Shown: positions 26,995-36,490 of the stretch, piece after piece | How the letters are laid out: each line of letters opens with the position of its first letter | Numbering within the stretch: position 1 is the stretch's first letter | Notes under the pieces: generated by a model | What the model saw: the letters and a program-made list of their open reading frames with translations, nothing else | Databases searched by the model: none | Told to the model about the DNA's origin: nothing | Position numbers and translations under genes: made by a program | Source: Natrinema limicola JCM 13563 | Lineage (GTDB): Archaea; Halobacteriota; Halobacteria; Halobacteriales; Natrialbaceae | Direction of reading: 5' to 3' | Assembly: GCF_000337475.1 (NCBI RefSeq) | Contig: NZ_AOIT01000035.1 | Span: 1-64,000 of the forward strand | Length of the DNA: 64,000 nt

Positions 26995-27774
26995 CTACTC
27001 GACCTGCAGTTCGTCGCTGGCCTCGAGCAGCTGGATCAGGACGGACGCGAACAGCGAGCCTGAACTCCAGATTGCGGTCTCGCTGCCCTCGTCGCCGATG
27101 ACACTCAGGAGGATGCTATCGTCGTCGGCGATGACGATCCGACCCGACCGTTGGTCGTCCGTCCGCTGGGTGGGGAGGTTCTCGACGGTCACGACATCGA
27201 GCTCGGCAAATCGGTCTCGGACTGCCGCCGTCCGGCTCACGACGACGACCGTGACGCCGGCTGCGGCGCGCTCTGTAAGGGTTCGCTCGATCGTATCGGT
27301 GACGAGCTCCGGGAGCCGCGTGCCGAAGACGATCCGCTCGTCCGCTTGCGAGAGGATATCGACGGTGCGATCGTCGACCTGGTCGCGGCCGCGAACCGTC
27401 CAGATGTCCTCCTGGGTTTCCTCGCCTGTCGACTCGTGTTTGACGGTTTCGACGTACTCGAAGGCCCGGTCCTGTTCGCGTTCGAACCGGTCACGAAGCA
27501 GCTCGCGTGCCTCGTCGGTGCTGACCGGCCGGTATCGGATCGGGTTCGACTGCTGGACCTCGAGTAAGCCCCGGTCCTCGAGGCGCTCGGCGACGCCGTA
27601 TACCTGCGATCGTGGGACGTCGACGACCTGTGAGACGTCCCGGGCGGTACCCGAGCCGATGCGGTGGAGGCCGATGAACACCTTTGCCTCGTAGGCCGTG
27701 AGCCCGAGCCGTTCGAAGGCCGCGAGGGCCTCGCCCTCGCCTTCACTCTCGTCTTCGTCCTCGTCGTCGGTCAT
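26995..27774 (-). CDS. TrmB-family transcriptional regulator
   Basis: The 259-residue protein has an acidic N-terminal run, then a winged helix (AFERLGLTAYEAKVFIGLHRIGSGTARDVSQVVDVPRSQVYGVAERLEDRGLLEV) of the TrmB type. A C-terminal effector-like domain follows (DERIVFGTRLPELVTDTIER, IVIADDDSILLSVIG). Its ATG overlaps the stop of the upstream RND-protein gene by 4 bases, so the two are cotranslated, and it probably regulates that operon or responds to the transported ligand. Confidence 0.88.
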   Translation of the reverse strand: MTDDEDEDESEGEGEALAAFERLGLTAYEAKVFIGLHRIGSGTARDVSQVVDVPRSQVYGVAERLEDRGLLEVQQSNPIRYRPVSTDEARELLRDRFEREQDRAFEYVETVKHESTGEETQEDIWTVRGRDQVDDRTVDILSQADERIVFGTRLPELVTDTIERTLTERAAAGVTVVVVSRTAAVRDRFAELDVVTVENLPTQRTDDQRSGRIVIADDDSILLSVIGDEGSETAIWSSGSLFASVLIQLLEASDELQVE

Positions 27775-30700
27775 TGTTCGTCACCAGTACCGTCGTCGGG
27801 GCGGCCGCCGTCGCTGGCGGGGGACGCGCCCGTGGCCGCGGGCGACTCGAAGGGGACGTCGGGGCCGAAGTACCGCGTCCAGAGGACGAGCAGGGTCGGC
27901 AGGACGAGCACGCTCGCGACGAACGCGTAGATGATCGTCAGCGCGGTGATGATCCCGAACTGCTCGAGGACGGGCAGGATGGCAAACGCGAGGACGCCGA
28001 ACCCGCCGACAGTGGTCGCCGCGCTGCCGAGCAACGCGCCGCCGGTGCCCGTTACCGTGGTGTGCATGGCGTCCCAGACCGAGCCCTGGCGCTCGAGCTC
28101 GAGCGTGTACCGGGCGCTGACGTGGATACTGTAGGCGACGCCGAGCCCGATCGTCAGGCTGGTGATCATCCCCGTCAGGACGTTAAAGGGCATCCCGATC
28201 AGATACATCGTCCCGAGGATCCAGCTGACCGCAAGCGCCACTGGGAGCAGGGTCACCGCGCCCAGGGTCGCGCTGTTGCCGGTCAGCCAGTAGGCAACCG
28301 TCAGGAAGACGAAGACGGCCACGAGCGTGATCAACAGGCTCTCGAGGACGGTATCGAGCAGGTCCTGCTCGACGACGTGGTTGACGATCGGATCGCCGGT
28401 CGCCACCACGGACCAGCGATCGCCGCCGTCGTCGAAGTCCGCTGCAATCGCGCGCATTTCCTCGGTCGTCTCGCCGGTCGAGGCGTCGCCCTCGATCGAG
28501 ACGACCAGCCGGAGGGCCTCGTACTCGCCATCGGAACGGTAGAGCACGTTGCTTGCGGCTTCGGAATCGGCCTCGTAGAGGTCGTCGTACAGCGCCTCGA
28601 GGTTCTCGTCGGGAACGCCGTCATCGTCGGTGTCCGACTCGTCGAACGACTCGTCGAACGTTTCGTTCTCGGCCGCGACCTGCTCCATGGTCGACAGTGG
28701 GCTGCGAACGTCGGCCTCGCCGCTTGCCAGCTCGTATGCCACGTCGCTGTCGGTGGCGGCGTCCTGGGCGTCTTCTACCCGTTCGAGCGTCTCGTCGTGG
28801 GTTATATCACCCCTGACGAGCAGTTGCGCCTGAGAGTCCTGGCGCTGGAAGTTCTCGTTGACGTACTCGAGGTCGGACTTCGCGCTGTACTCGCCGGGCT
28901 GGAACGGTTCGGGCAGATCCTGCGTCCAGGCGGGCGGGCTGTCGGCGAGGAAGTCGTCCTGGTCGAAGCTGGTGTCGACCTGGGTCGCACCGTAGACACC
29001 ACCTGCGGTCACCACCAGCGTCACGAGGAGCAACACCAGCGGGGCTTTCCGGGCGATGGTCGCCCCGACGGAAAGTACGTCTGCGAGTCGACCGCCGCCA
29101 GTGCCGAACGCCCGCTTGCGCCGGTCGATCCCGTACGCCTCGAGTCGGGAATCGACCTCGACTTTCGCCGCGGGGACCAACGCGCCGAAGACGACCATCG
29201 CGGCGAGGATACCGAACGCGCTCACGATGCCGAACTCGCGGATCGGGCCGATCGGACTGACGAGGTTCGAGAGGAAGCCGATGATGGTCGTTGCCGTCAC
29301 CCAGACGAGCGCGACGCCGACGCCAGCGAGGGCGACGGACATCGAACCGCGCACGTCAGTCGGCTCGCTGCCTGCGTGCTCGTCGGCGTCGCGTGGCGTC
29401 TCGCGTTGCTCACGGCCCCCTCCGGTCTCCGTTCGCTCATCCGAGACGCGTGGCGTCTCGCGTTGCTCCCGATGGCGCATAAAGACGTGAATCGCGTAGT
29501 CGATCGAGAGCCCGATCAGAAGCACGGGAATGGCGACGAACATCTGGTTGAACGCGATATCAGTCCAGCCCATGAAGCCGAACGTCCAGAGCAACACCGC
29601 TGCGATGCCTGCGATCCCGAGAACGATGTCGAGCGGATCGCGGTAGGCGATCACCAGCGCGACAACGACGAACAGCAGGGCAAGCGGCGAGACGATCGCT
29701 AAGCTGTCGCCCATCGAGCGGTCGATCTCGTCGGTGATGACCCCCGACCCGAAGACGAGCATCTCCTGGTCGCGATCGTCAGCGAGGTCGCGAAGCTCGA
29801 GTTGACTGTCGGAAATCCTTTCGTCGACCGATCCAGGGCCCTGGAAGTCCCCGCTGGCAGTCGACTGCGTCACGACCAGCATTCGTGCGTCGGCCTCGGT
29901 CGACTCTGGCTCGTAGGATGTCGGCATCAGACGCAGGGCAAAGCCACCGCCCCGGTCGCTATCTTCCGAGAGGACGTCCGTAAGCGTCTCCTCGTACTCG
30001 GACTCGCTCATCGAGTCGAGTTGTTCGATCTGCTCGTCCAGTGGCGGCTGGCCGGCCGCTTCGAGGTCTTCGCGATCGTCTTCGAGGTCCTCGAAGTCAT
30101 CCTCGAGTTCTTCGAAGTCGTCTTGGAGCTGTTCGCTGTCGTCTTCGAGATCCTCGAAGTCCTCCTGAAGCTGTTCGCGATCTTCCGCCAGCTGCGCGAA
30201 GTCCGCTTCGAGAACGCCCCGTGTGCCTTGGGCGTAGACGTCCTCGAGCTGGCCCTCGAGTTCACTCGACTGCTGCTCGTATTCTGCGTCGGAGAGATTG
30301 CCGGCCTCGTTCGCCCGCTCGAGGTCGACGAGAGACGACTGAATCTCCCGCGCGTTCGTCATGGCTGTGGCGAAGCGTGCCGACTGCTCCTCGTTGAGAT
30401 CGGCTGTTGCCTCCGCGTACACCGCGTCGAGCTGGCCCTCGAGCGCGGCCGAACGCTGCTCGTATTCTGCCTCGGAGAGCTCGCCGGCTTGGTAGGAGGC
30501 GTTCAGCTCTGCGTACTCCGTCTCGAGCGCGACGGTTTCGTTCAGCGCCGCCTCGAGGTCGTCGGCGGTCGCGTTGAGTTCCGCACTCCGGGTTTCGAGT
30601 TCGGCTGCGGTCTCGTTGAGGTCGGCCCTGCGCTGTTCGAGTTCGTCTGCGGTTTCGTTGAGTTCCTCGCTTCGGTCTTCGAGTTCGGATGCGCGTTCGG

Positions 30701-31103
30701 AGAGGTCGTCAGCCTGCTCCTCGCGGATCGCGGTCGTCGCCACGACGTTCTCGACGCCGACGATCGCTTCTTCTTCGACCAGCGTCGAGTTTATCGACTC
30801 GTCGTTGCGGAGTTCTTGCTGGAACTCGAGCGAGGAGCGCAGCGACTCCTTCGAGAGGACGTCGTCACCCCTGACGATCACCTGGACAGCTGTCGTGTTT
30901 TCCTGATCCTCACTTGCGAAGTTTTCCGTCGCGAACTCGAGGGCGTTCCCTTCCGGAGAGTCGGTCTCGTACTGCTCGAGCGACGACTCGTCGTCGACCA
31001 TCGTCGCGCCCGCACCGACCATGGCGGTCACGAGCAAGAGCACGACCAAGACGATCGCCGAGTGTGTCGTGATTCCGTCGGCGATCCGGTCGGCACGACT
31101 CAC
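27771..31103 (-). CDS. RND/MMPL-superfamily transporter with long coiled coil
   Basis: A ~1110-residue membrane protein with two six-helix RND modules, each with an extracytoplasmic loop. The first loop carries ~220 residues of heptad-like Glu/Leu/Asn repeats (~130-350), including a repeated 28-residue unit (~206-233 and ~267-294). The transmembrane modules contain YAIHVFMRHREQRE and GVAYSIHVSARYTLELERQG, typical MMPL segments. Substrate and direction are unknown; lipid-like or hydrophobic cargo is usual. GTG 31103 is preferred, with GTG 31109 and 31118 also possible. It is coupled to a TrmB regulator. Confidence 0.86.
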   Translation of the reverse strand: MSRADRIADGITTHSAIVLVVLLLVTAMVGAGATMVDDESSLEQYETDSPEGNALEFATENFASEDQENTTAVQVIVRGDDVLSKESLRSSLEFQQELRNDESINSTLVEEEAIVGVENVVATTAIREEQADDLSERASELEDRSEELNETADELEQRRADLNETAAELETRSAELNATADDLEAALNETVALETEYAELNASYQAGELSEAEYEQRSAALEGQLDAVYAEATADLNEEQSARFATAMTNAREIQSSLVDLERANEAGNLSDAEYEQQSSELEGQLEDVYAQGTRGVLEADFAQLAEDREQLQEDFEDLEDDSEQLQDDFEELEDDFEDLEDDREDLEAAGQPPLDEQIEQLDSMSESEYEETLTDVLSEDSDRGGGFALRLMPTSYEPESTEADARMLVVTQSTASGDFQGPGSVDERISDSQLELRDLADDRDQEMLVFGSGVITDEIDRSMGDSLAIVSPLALLFVVVALVIAYRDPLDIVLGIAGIAAVLLWTFGFMGWTDIAFNQMFVAIPVLLIGLSIDYAIHVFMRHREQRETPRVSDERTETGGGREQRETPRDADEHAGSEPTDVRGSMSVALAGVGVALVWVTATTIIGFLSNLVSPIGPIREFGIVSAFGILAAMVVFGALVPAAKVEVDSRLEAYGIDRRKRAFGTGGGRLADVLSVGATIARKAPLVLLLVTLVVTAGGVYGATQVDTSFDQDDFLADSPPAWTQDLPEPFQPGEYSAKSDLEYVNENFQRQDSQAQLLVRGDITHDETLERVEDAQDAATDSDVAYELASGEADVRSPLSTMEQVAAENETFDESFDESDTDDDGVPDENLEALYDDLYEADSEAASNVLYRSDGEYEALRLVVSIEGDASTGETTEEMRAIAADFDDGGDRWSVVATGDPIVNHVVEQDLLDTVLESLLITLVAVFVFLTVAYWLTGNSATLGAVTLLPVALAVSWILGTMYLIGMPFNVLTGMITSLTIGLGVAYSIHVSARYTLELERQGSVWDAMHTTVTGTGGALLGSAATTVGGFGVLAFAILPVLEQFGIITALTIIYAFVASVLVLPTLLVLWTRYFGPDVPFESPAATGASPASDGGRPDDGTGDEQ
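29390..29468. repeat. 22-bp direct repeats inside the RND gene
   Basis: CGCGTGGCGTCTCGCGTTGCTC occurs at 29390-29411 and again at 29447-29468, 57 bp apart and in frame. Both copies encode REQRETPR in the cytoplasmic loop, and the intervening DNA encodes a Thr/Glu/Gly-rich spacer. The second copy lies in GAGACG-cgtgg-CGTCTC, an inverted repeat. This looks like a local in-frame duplication. Confidence 0.75.
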
Positions 31104-31400
31104 GGCCACACACCCCACGTGTCGCTCGGCTCGGCGCTCGCTCTCATCTGTTGTGAGTATCCTACTAACGGAGCCGGTATACAGCTGTTGTTATTTTTAC
31201 ACTAACAGTCACGACTTGGAATACGACGGTCGCGAGCGACAGCCCCGAAACAGCGATGATCGGCCCATTTCTGACTAAACGTTCAGCAAAACAGTGTTAT
31301 CCACGTGCTACCCGTCGTCTATCACCGACAAACCGGGTTGTTTCGTCACCGTCTCGTGACACTCAGGAACGCCGATCGGTCGTGTCGGACGGCCGCTCGG

Positions 31401-32135
31401 TCACTTGACCGAGACCGTCTGGAGGTCCTCGGCAAACCGGACGTCACCGTCGTAATGGGCGGCGATCGACTCGAGCATCTCGTCGTGGTTGCCGTCAGTG
31501 TGGGGATAGAGGTGGGTGAGATAGACCCGGCCGAGCTCCCGACCGGCGAGTTCGCGGCCGAGTGCGTCGGGCGTCGGATGGTTCGAGACGTCGACATCGT
31601 CGGGGAACGAGCAATCGTGGGCGAAAATCGCCGATCCCTCCGCGAAGTTCGCCAGTCCAGCGAAGGCTTCGCTGTCGCCGCTGAACGTGAAGAGATCACC
31701 GAAGCGATAGGCCAGACACGGCACCGAGTGGCGCGTCTCGTAGGCCGAGACGTCGAAGCCAGCGACGGTGAATTCGCCGGGCACGACCTCTCGAACCTGT
31801 ACCTCGAGTTTGTCCTGCATGTACTCGTAGACATCGAGGAGGTCGTCGACCAGCGCCTTGGTGCCCTGCGGGCCGACGATTTCGATGTGGTCCTCGCCGG
31901 CGAGCCAGCGGGCTTTCATCAGCGGCAACAGATCGGCGACGTGATCTAAGTGATGGTGGGTCAGGAGGACCGTCGAGACGTTCTCGTAGCCGACGCCGGA
32001 CTGCTGGAGTCGCTGAAGAACACCGGCACCGCAGTCGATCAGTAGCGTGCGACCGTCTTCCTGAACGAGGATTCCCGTCTGAAAGCGTTCGCCCGTGGGC
32101 ATGGCGCTGCCCGTTCCGAGAAAGGTAATACGCAT
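31401..32135 (-). CDS. RNase Z-like MBL-fold hydrolase
   Basis: The 244-residue protein follows the RNase Z/ElaC layout: MRITFLGTGSAMPTGERFQTG, LLIDCGAGVLQRLQQSG, VLLTHHHLDHVADLLPLM (H-x-H-x-D-H), TFSGDSEAF (metal Asp) and VYLTHLYPHTDGN. It lacks the long exosite arm of tRNase Z long forms. Function as tRNA 3'-processing enzyme is possible, but several haloarchaeal paralogues have unknown substrates. ATG 32135 matches the conserved first strand. Confidence 0.82.
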   Translation of the reverse strand: MRITFLGTGSAMPTGERFQTGILVQEDGRTLLIDCGAGVLQRLQQSGVGYENVSTVLLTHHHLDHVADLLPLMKARWLAGEDHIEIVGPQGTKALVDDLLDVYEYMQDKLEVQVREVVPGEFTVAGFDVSAYETRHSVPCLAYRFGDLFTFSGDSEAFAGLANFAEGSAIFAHDCSFPDDVDVSNHPTPDALGRELAGRELGRVYLTHLYPHTDGNHDEMLESIAAHYDGDVRFAEDLQTVSVK

Positions 32136-32331
32136 AGGCGGGTGTGGAACCCCTGGCCCGATAAGGGTACCTCTCGAGGCTGTTCCCATTCCGTGCCAGA
32201 CGAGCGGCGTTGAGGCGTGAGAGGTGACACGGCGTGCCTGTGGCTTGACCGACCAGCATGGGTCTCAGTTCGTTGGGATCGCTTTCGGCGGGTTTATCGC
32301 TCCATCGCGTCGATCCGTCGGACGACCGAAC

Positions 32332-33126
32332 ATGACAGTCGTTCTCGCCGGCGTCGGTGCCGACAGCACGAACGTCGGCGCGCTGGCACCGCTGTACGAC
32401 GATGGCCGATTCGAGTACGTCCCGATCCCGGAGAAGACCCGCGAGACGACAGAAACGGAGACGCTCGGGTCGTGGGAGCTCCGGGCCGACGACGGCGTCG
32501 CCGCCGATCTCACGACCCGGATCACACCCCAGCCGGTCGGTGACGGGGCCGAAACCGTCACCGGCGACACCCTCGCATCGTGGCCACTCCATCGCGATCC
32601 CAACTTCGAGGCGCTGACCTACGGCGAACACCGGACCAGCGGCTACGTTTCGCGACTGCGCGCGCTCGAGCCCGGCGACGTCGTCGGGTTCTACGCTGGC
32701 CTGCGCCGACCGGACGGGGACCGCGCCCACCGCTACCTGATCGGCTACGTTACCGTTGCGGACGTGGCCGTCGTCAGTCCCGACATGTCCCGATCAGAGC
32801 GCGAGGCAATCCTCGCTTCGCATCCCGAAAACGCCCACACCAAACGCGCACAGGACGGCGACCTCTACCTCGAGAAACCGGTCGTCATCGTCGACGGGCG
32901 CGAGCCCGGTGGCCTCTTCGAGCGTGACCCGATCCGTCTCAGCGACTACTACGTCGCTGAGGGCAACGAACGCCCCCAGTATTACCTGCGCGACGAGATC
33001 GAATCGGCGTGGAACGTCCAGGCCGGTGGATCGAACATGATGTTCAAGCCGGCCTACCGCTGTGACCTTTCGGGGGCCGCGTTCCGGGAGCGGGTCGGGC
33101 TGCCGGGCGACCGGGAAGTCGCGTAG
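32332..33126 (+). CDS. Nmad3-like putative nucleotide-modification protein
   Basis: The 264-residue soluble protein begins MTVVLAGVGADSTNVGALAPL and contains FEALTYGEHRTSGYVSRLRALEPGDVVGFYAGLR and GSNMMFKPAYRCD. I recognise it as resembling proteins annotated Nmad3, a domain associated computationally with modified-nucleotide systems. It has no nearby restriction, phage or modification genes, so a housekeeping role is equally possible. A TATA-like GGTTTATCG precedes ATG 32332. Confidence 0.65.
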   Translation: MTVVLAGVGADSTNVGALAPLYDDGRFEYVPIPEKTRETTETETLGSWELRADDGVAADLTTRITPQPVGDGAETVTGDTLASWPLHRDPNFEALTYGEHRTSGYVSRLRALEPGDVVGFYAGLRRPDGDRAHRYLIGYVTVADVAVVSPDMSRSEREAILASHPENAHTKRAQDGDLYLEKPVVIVDGREPGGLFERDPIRLSDYYVAEGNERPQYYLRDEIESAWNVQAGGSNMMFKPAYRCDLSGAAFRERVGLPGDREVA

Positions 33127-33133
33127 GTGGTCG

Positions 33134-33472
33134 TCATTCGCGATGCTCGAGTCGCTCGAGGAACGACTCGAGGTCGTCGAAGTTTGCACCGGGCGTGACA
33201 ACGCCATCCTGGTGGCAATAGTCGACGACGTCGTGTGCATCGAGTCGCGGGAGGTGATTGTGGACCAACGCGACGGTGATCGACTGTCGAGTCGTGGGAC
33301 CGGCGTCGGCCGTCCCATAGCTGTACTCCGACGAGGCGAACCGACGGCTCAGTTCTGTGGGTGTCGTGCGATCGACCGTACGAAGGCTCTCCAGAACGGC
33401 CCTGACCGTCTCACTTGAGAGGAGGGTATGAATCGTCTCGATGTCGAGGGTGGTTGACTGGGATCGAGGCAC
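33134..33472 (-). CDS. DUF7344-like winged-helix protein
   Basis: A 112-residue haloarchaeal wHTH protein. SETVRAVLESLRTVDRTTPTELSRRFA forms the first helices, and SITVALVHNHLPRLDAHDVVDYCHQDGVV contains the characteristic H-x-H-L-P-x-L segment. It probably binds DNA as a regulator, target unknown. It ends 8 bases from the Nmad3-like gene in convergent orientation. Confidence 0.75.
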   Translation of the reverse strand: MPRSQSTTLDIETIHTLLSSETVRAVLESLRTVDRTTPTELSRRFASSEYSYGTADAGPTTRQSITVALVHNHLPRLDAHDVVDYCHQDGVVTPGANFDDLESFLERLEHRE

Positions 33473-33604
33473 AGTTGGCTTACCGGTACGAGCCGGGACA
33501 TGGCTACCCCCTTACTAGTTGGGTATCATCTGCCAACTCGTGTCGACGGCATCCCGCCCGACGATCGATCGGTTTCATGTATCGATCCATCAAAGCGTGT
33601 GGCA

Positions 33605-34141
33605 GTGACGGCTTCCGATGACACGACGCCACGACACGAGCGCGTCACACGCCACGCGACGCCCGGCCCGCGCAACTCGCTGGCCCACTGGACCACCGCT
33701 CGCTCCCCGCTCCGGGTTGCGATCAACTACATCGCCGTCTGGCTCGTGCGGATCTCGCCCAGCCTCCGGCTCAAGCGCTGGCTGTTACGTCGCATCGGCG
33801 TCACGGTCGGAGCTGGCGTCTCGTGGGGGCTCGAGGCCACGCCCGACGTCTTCTGGCCGGACCTGATCACGCTCGAGGCGAACGCAGTCGTCGGCTACGA
33901 CGCGACGATTCTCTGTCACGAGTTCTTACAGGACGAGTACCGAACCGGCGAGGTCGTCGTCGGCGAACGAGCGATGATCGGGGCGGGCGCGATCATCTTA
34001 CCTGGTGTCAAGATCGGAGCGGATGCGAGCGTCGCGGCGAACTCACTCGTGACTCGTGACGTGCCGCCGGGGGCGACGGTCGCGGGCGTGCCGGCGGAGC
34101 CGATGGGTGGACCGGGTGAGGACAGGACGGCTGCAGAATAA
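33605..34141 (+). CDS. Hexapeptide-repeat acyltransferase (LbetaH)
   Basis: The 178-residue protein is a left-handed beta-helix acyltransferase of the maltose/galactoside O-acetyltransferase type. The later part shows EANAVVGYDATILCHEFLQDEYRTGEVVVGERAMIGAGAIILPGVKIGADASVAANSLVTRDVPPGATVAGVPAEPMG. The catalytic His may be in LCHEF. The N-terminal region holds one hydrophobic helix (LRVAINYIAVWLVRI). The start is a GTG (33605), giving VTASDDTTPRHE; an earlier GTG is possible. Confidence 0.82.
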   Translation: MTASDDTTPRHERVTRHATPGPRNSLAHWTTARSPLRVAINYIAVWLVRISPSLRLKRWLLRRIGVTVGAGVSWGLEATPDVFWPDLITLEANAVVGYDATILCHEFLQDEYRTGEVVVGERAMIGAGAIILPGVKIGADASVAANSLVTRDVPPGATVAGVPAEPMGGPGEDRTAAE

Positions 34142-34158
34142 CAGTATCGCGAAACCGC

Positions 34159-35328
34159 TTACAGCGACGACCAGGACTTGCGGGCTTCGTTCCAGGACGT
34201 GATGTCGGCGATCCAGCGGGCGGCGATCAGCTTCTTCAAGTTCTCTGCTGGGAGGCCGCCGAAGGTATCGACGGGCAAGGAGATCCCCTTTGCCGGCTTG
34301 ACGTCGTGGGCGATAGCCTTGTCGCCGACCGAGATGACGGTCCCTTTGTCCTCGTGTTCCCAGGTCTTCAGTGGACGGTTGGCGATCGCGCGAGCGATGT
34401 TCTCGCCGGCGACCTCGGCGGCCTGCCAGGCGGCCTGTGCCGTCGGCGGCGCGGGCTGGTCGCCTTGGTCGATGATCGCCGAGTCACCGACCGCGAACAC
34501 GCGCTCGTTGGTGGTCTGGAAGTTCGCGCGGGTGGTCACGCGGTTGTGCTCGTTCTCGAGGTCGACGTCGTCCATCGCGTCCCGACCCGTGATGCCGCCG
34601 GTCCAGACGAGGACGTCATGCTCGAGCGGCTCGCCCTCGTCGAATTCGATGTGATCTGCGGTGGCCTCGGTGATCGGGTCGTCCGTATGAATGCGGACGC
34701 CGGCTTCCTCTAACAGGTCGCGCAGGGCCTGCTGGCACTCCGGATCGTTGCCCGGGAAGATCTCCTCGAGTGCCTCGACGAGGTGGATCTCGATGGGGGC
34801 GCGGTGTTGGTCGCGGAACTCGGCGATCTCGCCGGCGGTCTGGATACCGGAGAGGCCGGCACCGCCGATGACGACCTGTGCGGGCTCACTGCGGGTCGCG
34901 TCCTGACTGGCTTCCTTGACGGCGTCGTGGATCTCGAGGGCATCGTCGAGACTTTTGAGCGTCAGGGAGTGGTCCTCGAGGCCGGGGATGCCGTAGTAGG
35001 CGGTCTGGCTGCCCAGCGCGACGAGGACGTAGTCGTACTCGACATCCTCGCTGTCTGCGAGTTCGACGACCTGTTCGTCGACGTCTAAGCCCGTGACCTC
35101 GTCCTGGATGAATCGGGTCGCCGGGTCCGCGATCTGGTCGACCGGGAAGGTAATGTCCGAGCGGACGCTGGGGTCGCGGATCACGCGGTGTGATTCGTGC
35201 AACACGAGGTGATAATCGACGTCGGCGATCCAGGTCAGCCGTACGTTGCCGCCAAGCTCCGATTGGAGCTTTTTGATCGCGCCGGTGCCAGCATAGCCAG
35301 CTCCGAGCACGACAACGTTCTCAGTCAT
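34159..35328 (-). CDS. NDH-2-like FAD-dependent NAD(P)H oxidoreductase
   Basis: The 389-residue flavoprotein has an N-terminal FAD-binding Rossmann motif (VVVLGAGYAGTGAIKKL), a second dinucleotide motif (QVVIGGAGLSGIQTAGEIAEF) and the C-terminal FAD contact FAVGDSAII-x6-P-P-T-A-Q-A. This is the plan of type II NADH dehydrogenases that feed electrons to quinones without proton pumping. No transmembrane helix is evident; membrane association would be peripheral. The start is MTENVVVLG at 35328. Confidence 0.86.
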   Translation of the reverse strand: MTENVVVLGAGYAGTGAIKKLQSELGGNVRLTWIADVDYHLVLHESHRVIRDPSVRSDITFPVDQIADPATRFIQDEVTGLDVDEQVVELADSEDVEYDYVLVALGSQTAYYGIPGLEDHSLTLKSLDDALEIHDAVKEASQDATRSEPAQVVIGGAGLSGIQTAGEIAEFRDQHRAPIEIHLVEALEEIFPGNDPECQQALRDLLEEAGVRIHTDDPITEATADHIEFDEGEPLEHDVLVWTGGITGRDAMDDVDLENEHNRVTTRANFQTTNERVFAVGDSAIIDQGDQPAPPTAQAAWQAAEVAGENIARAIANRPLKTWEHEDKGTVISVGDKAIAHDVKPAKGISLPVDTFGGLPAENLKKLIAARWIADITSWNEARKSWSSL

Positions 35329-35437
35329 ACAGCACAATGGGAAGCACTATGATACAAAGCTGTTGGAACCGGTATCGGTGTGGTCACGGCTCGCACGACT
35401 CATGTTCGATCAGTGAGGCGTCGAGGCGGGCTGGGAC

Positions 35438-36358
35438 CTAGAGAATCCGTTTCCCGAACGTGCTTGCGGTCAGTTCGGCCGCCAGCGTTGCCGTCTCGTT
35501 TGCCTCGTCTAAGATCGGATTCACTTCGACGACGTCCATCGACCGGAGGACGCCGTCAGCTTCGTCACGTCGAGAGAGCGTCTCGAGTGCGGCGTGGGCT
35601 TCCCGGTAGGTGACGCCGCCGCGGACGGGCGTGCCGACGCCGGGGGCCGTTTTGGGATCGAGCCAGTCCAGGTCGAGGCTGACGTGGACGCCGTCGGTGC
35701 CGTCGGTCGCGACCGCGAGGGCGTCTTCGACGACGGCAGAGACGCCCCGCTGGTCGATGTCGGACATCGTGTAGGCCGTCAGTGAACTCTCTTGAAGCAA
35801 GTCGCGCTCGCGGTCGTCGATGCTCCGGAGACCGACGTAGGCGACCGACGACTCACGGAGTCCGGGGGCGGGAGCCCAATCCATTTCGCCGAACGCGCCG
35901 TGGCCGAGGACCGCAGCCAGTGGCATGCCATGGACGTTGCCGGTTGGCGACGTTTCGGGCGTGTTCAGGTCGGCGTGGGCGTCGAACCAGATCACGCCGA
36001 GGTCAACGTCCCGAGCCGAGCCAGTAAGGGAACCGATCGCGACCGAGTGGTCGCCACCCAGCACGAGCGGGAACTCGCCGTCGGCACGCGTTGCCGCGAC
36101 GCGATCGCGCAGCCGCCGACAGACCCCCTCGATCTCGCGGAGGAACTTCGCGTTCCCGCCGTGGGGCTGGTCGGCGTCCGGATCACGCTCTTCGGCCCGG
36201 GGCATCGACAGGTCGCCGTCGTCGATCGGCTCGACGTCTGCCCGCTCGAGGCCGTCTGCCAGCCCCGCATAGCGGATCGCCGACGGCCCCATATCGACGC
36301 CGCGACGGTTCGCCCCGTAGTCCATCGGCGCTCCGATGATCCTGACGGTCCGGTCCAT
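35438..36358 (-). CDS. rocF: Arginase
   Basis: The 306-residue ureohydrolase splits arginine into ornithine and urea using two Mn ions. Metal ligands are visible in LVLGGDHSVAIG, VIWFDAHADLNTPETSPTGNVHGM (D-x-H-x-D) and VHVSLDLDWLDP (D-x-D). The TSPTGNVHGMPLA segment favours arginase over agmatinase. ATG 36358 is chosen because an upstream extension lacks family similarity. It is divergent from the DtxR-family gene. Confidence 0.9.
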   Translation of the reverse strand: MDRTVRIIGAPMDYGANRRGVDMGPSAIRYAGLADGLERADVEPIDDGDLSMPRAEERDPDADQPHGGNAKFLREIEGVCRRLRDRVAATRADGEFPLVLGGDHSVAIGSLTGSARDVDLGVIWFDAHADLNTPETSPTGNVHGMPLAAVLGHGAFGEMDWAPAPGLRESSVAYVGLRSIDDRERDLLQESSLTAYTMSDIDQRGVSAVVEDALAVATDGTDGVHVSLDLDWLDPKTAPGVGTPVRGGVTYREAHAALETLSRRDEADGVLRSMDVVEVNPILDEANETATLAAELTASTFGKRIL

Positions 36359-36490
36359 GCGTTCACTACATCGCCGATCGGTTTGGTCGTGGTGGTCAGT
36401 CACAGCCGCTGCTCGGACGCGTGCCAATCGACGTCGAATAGATTCGGTGGCGACAGCTTTAGGGTTAGACCGGCCGAAACTCGGGACAGC

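Noticed and set aside
27774-31205. Two long rightward frames opposite the RND gene
   Set aside because: They mirror the RND coding strand; the Leu/Val/Phe repeats come from reading the coiled-coil codons backwards.
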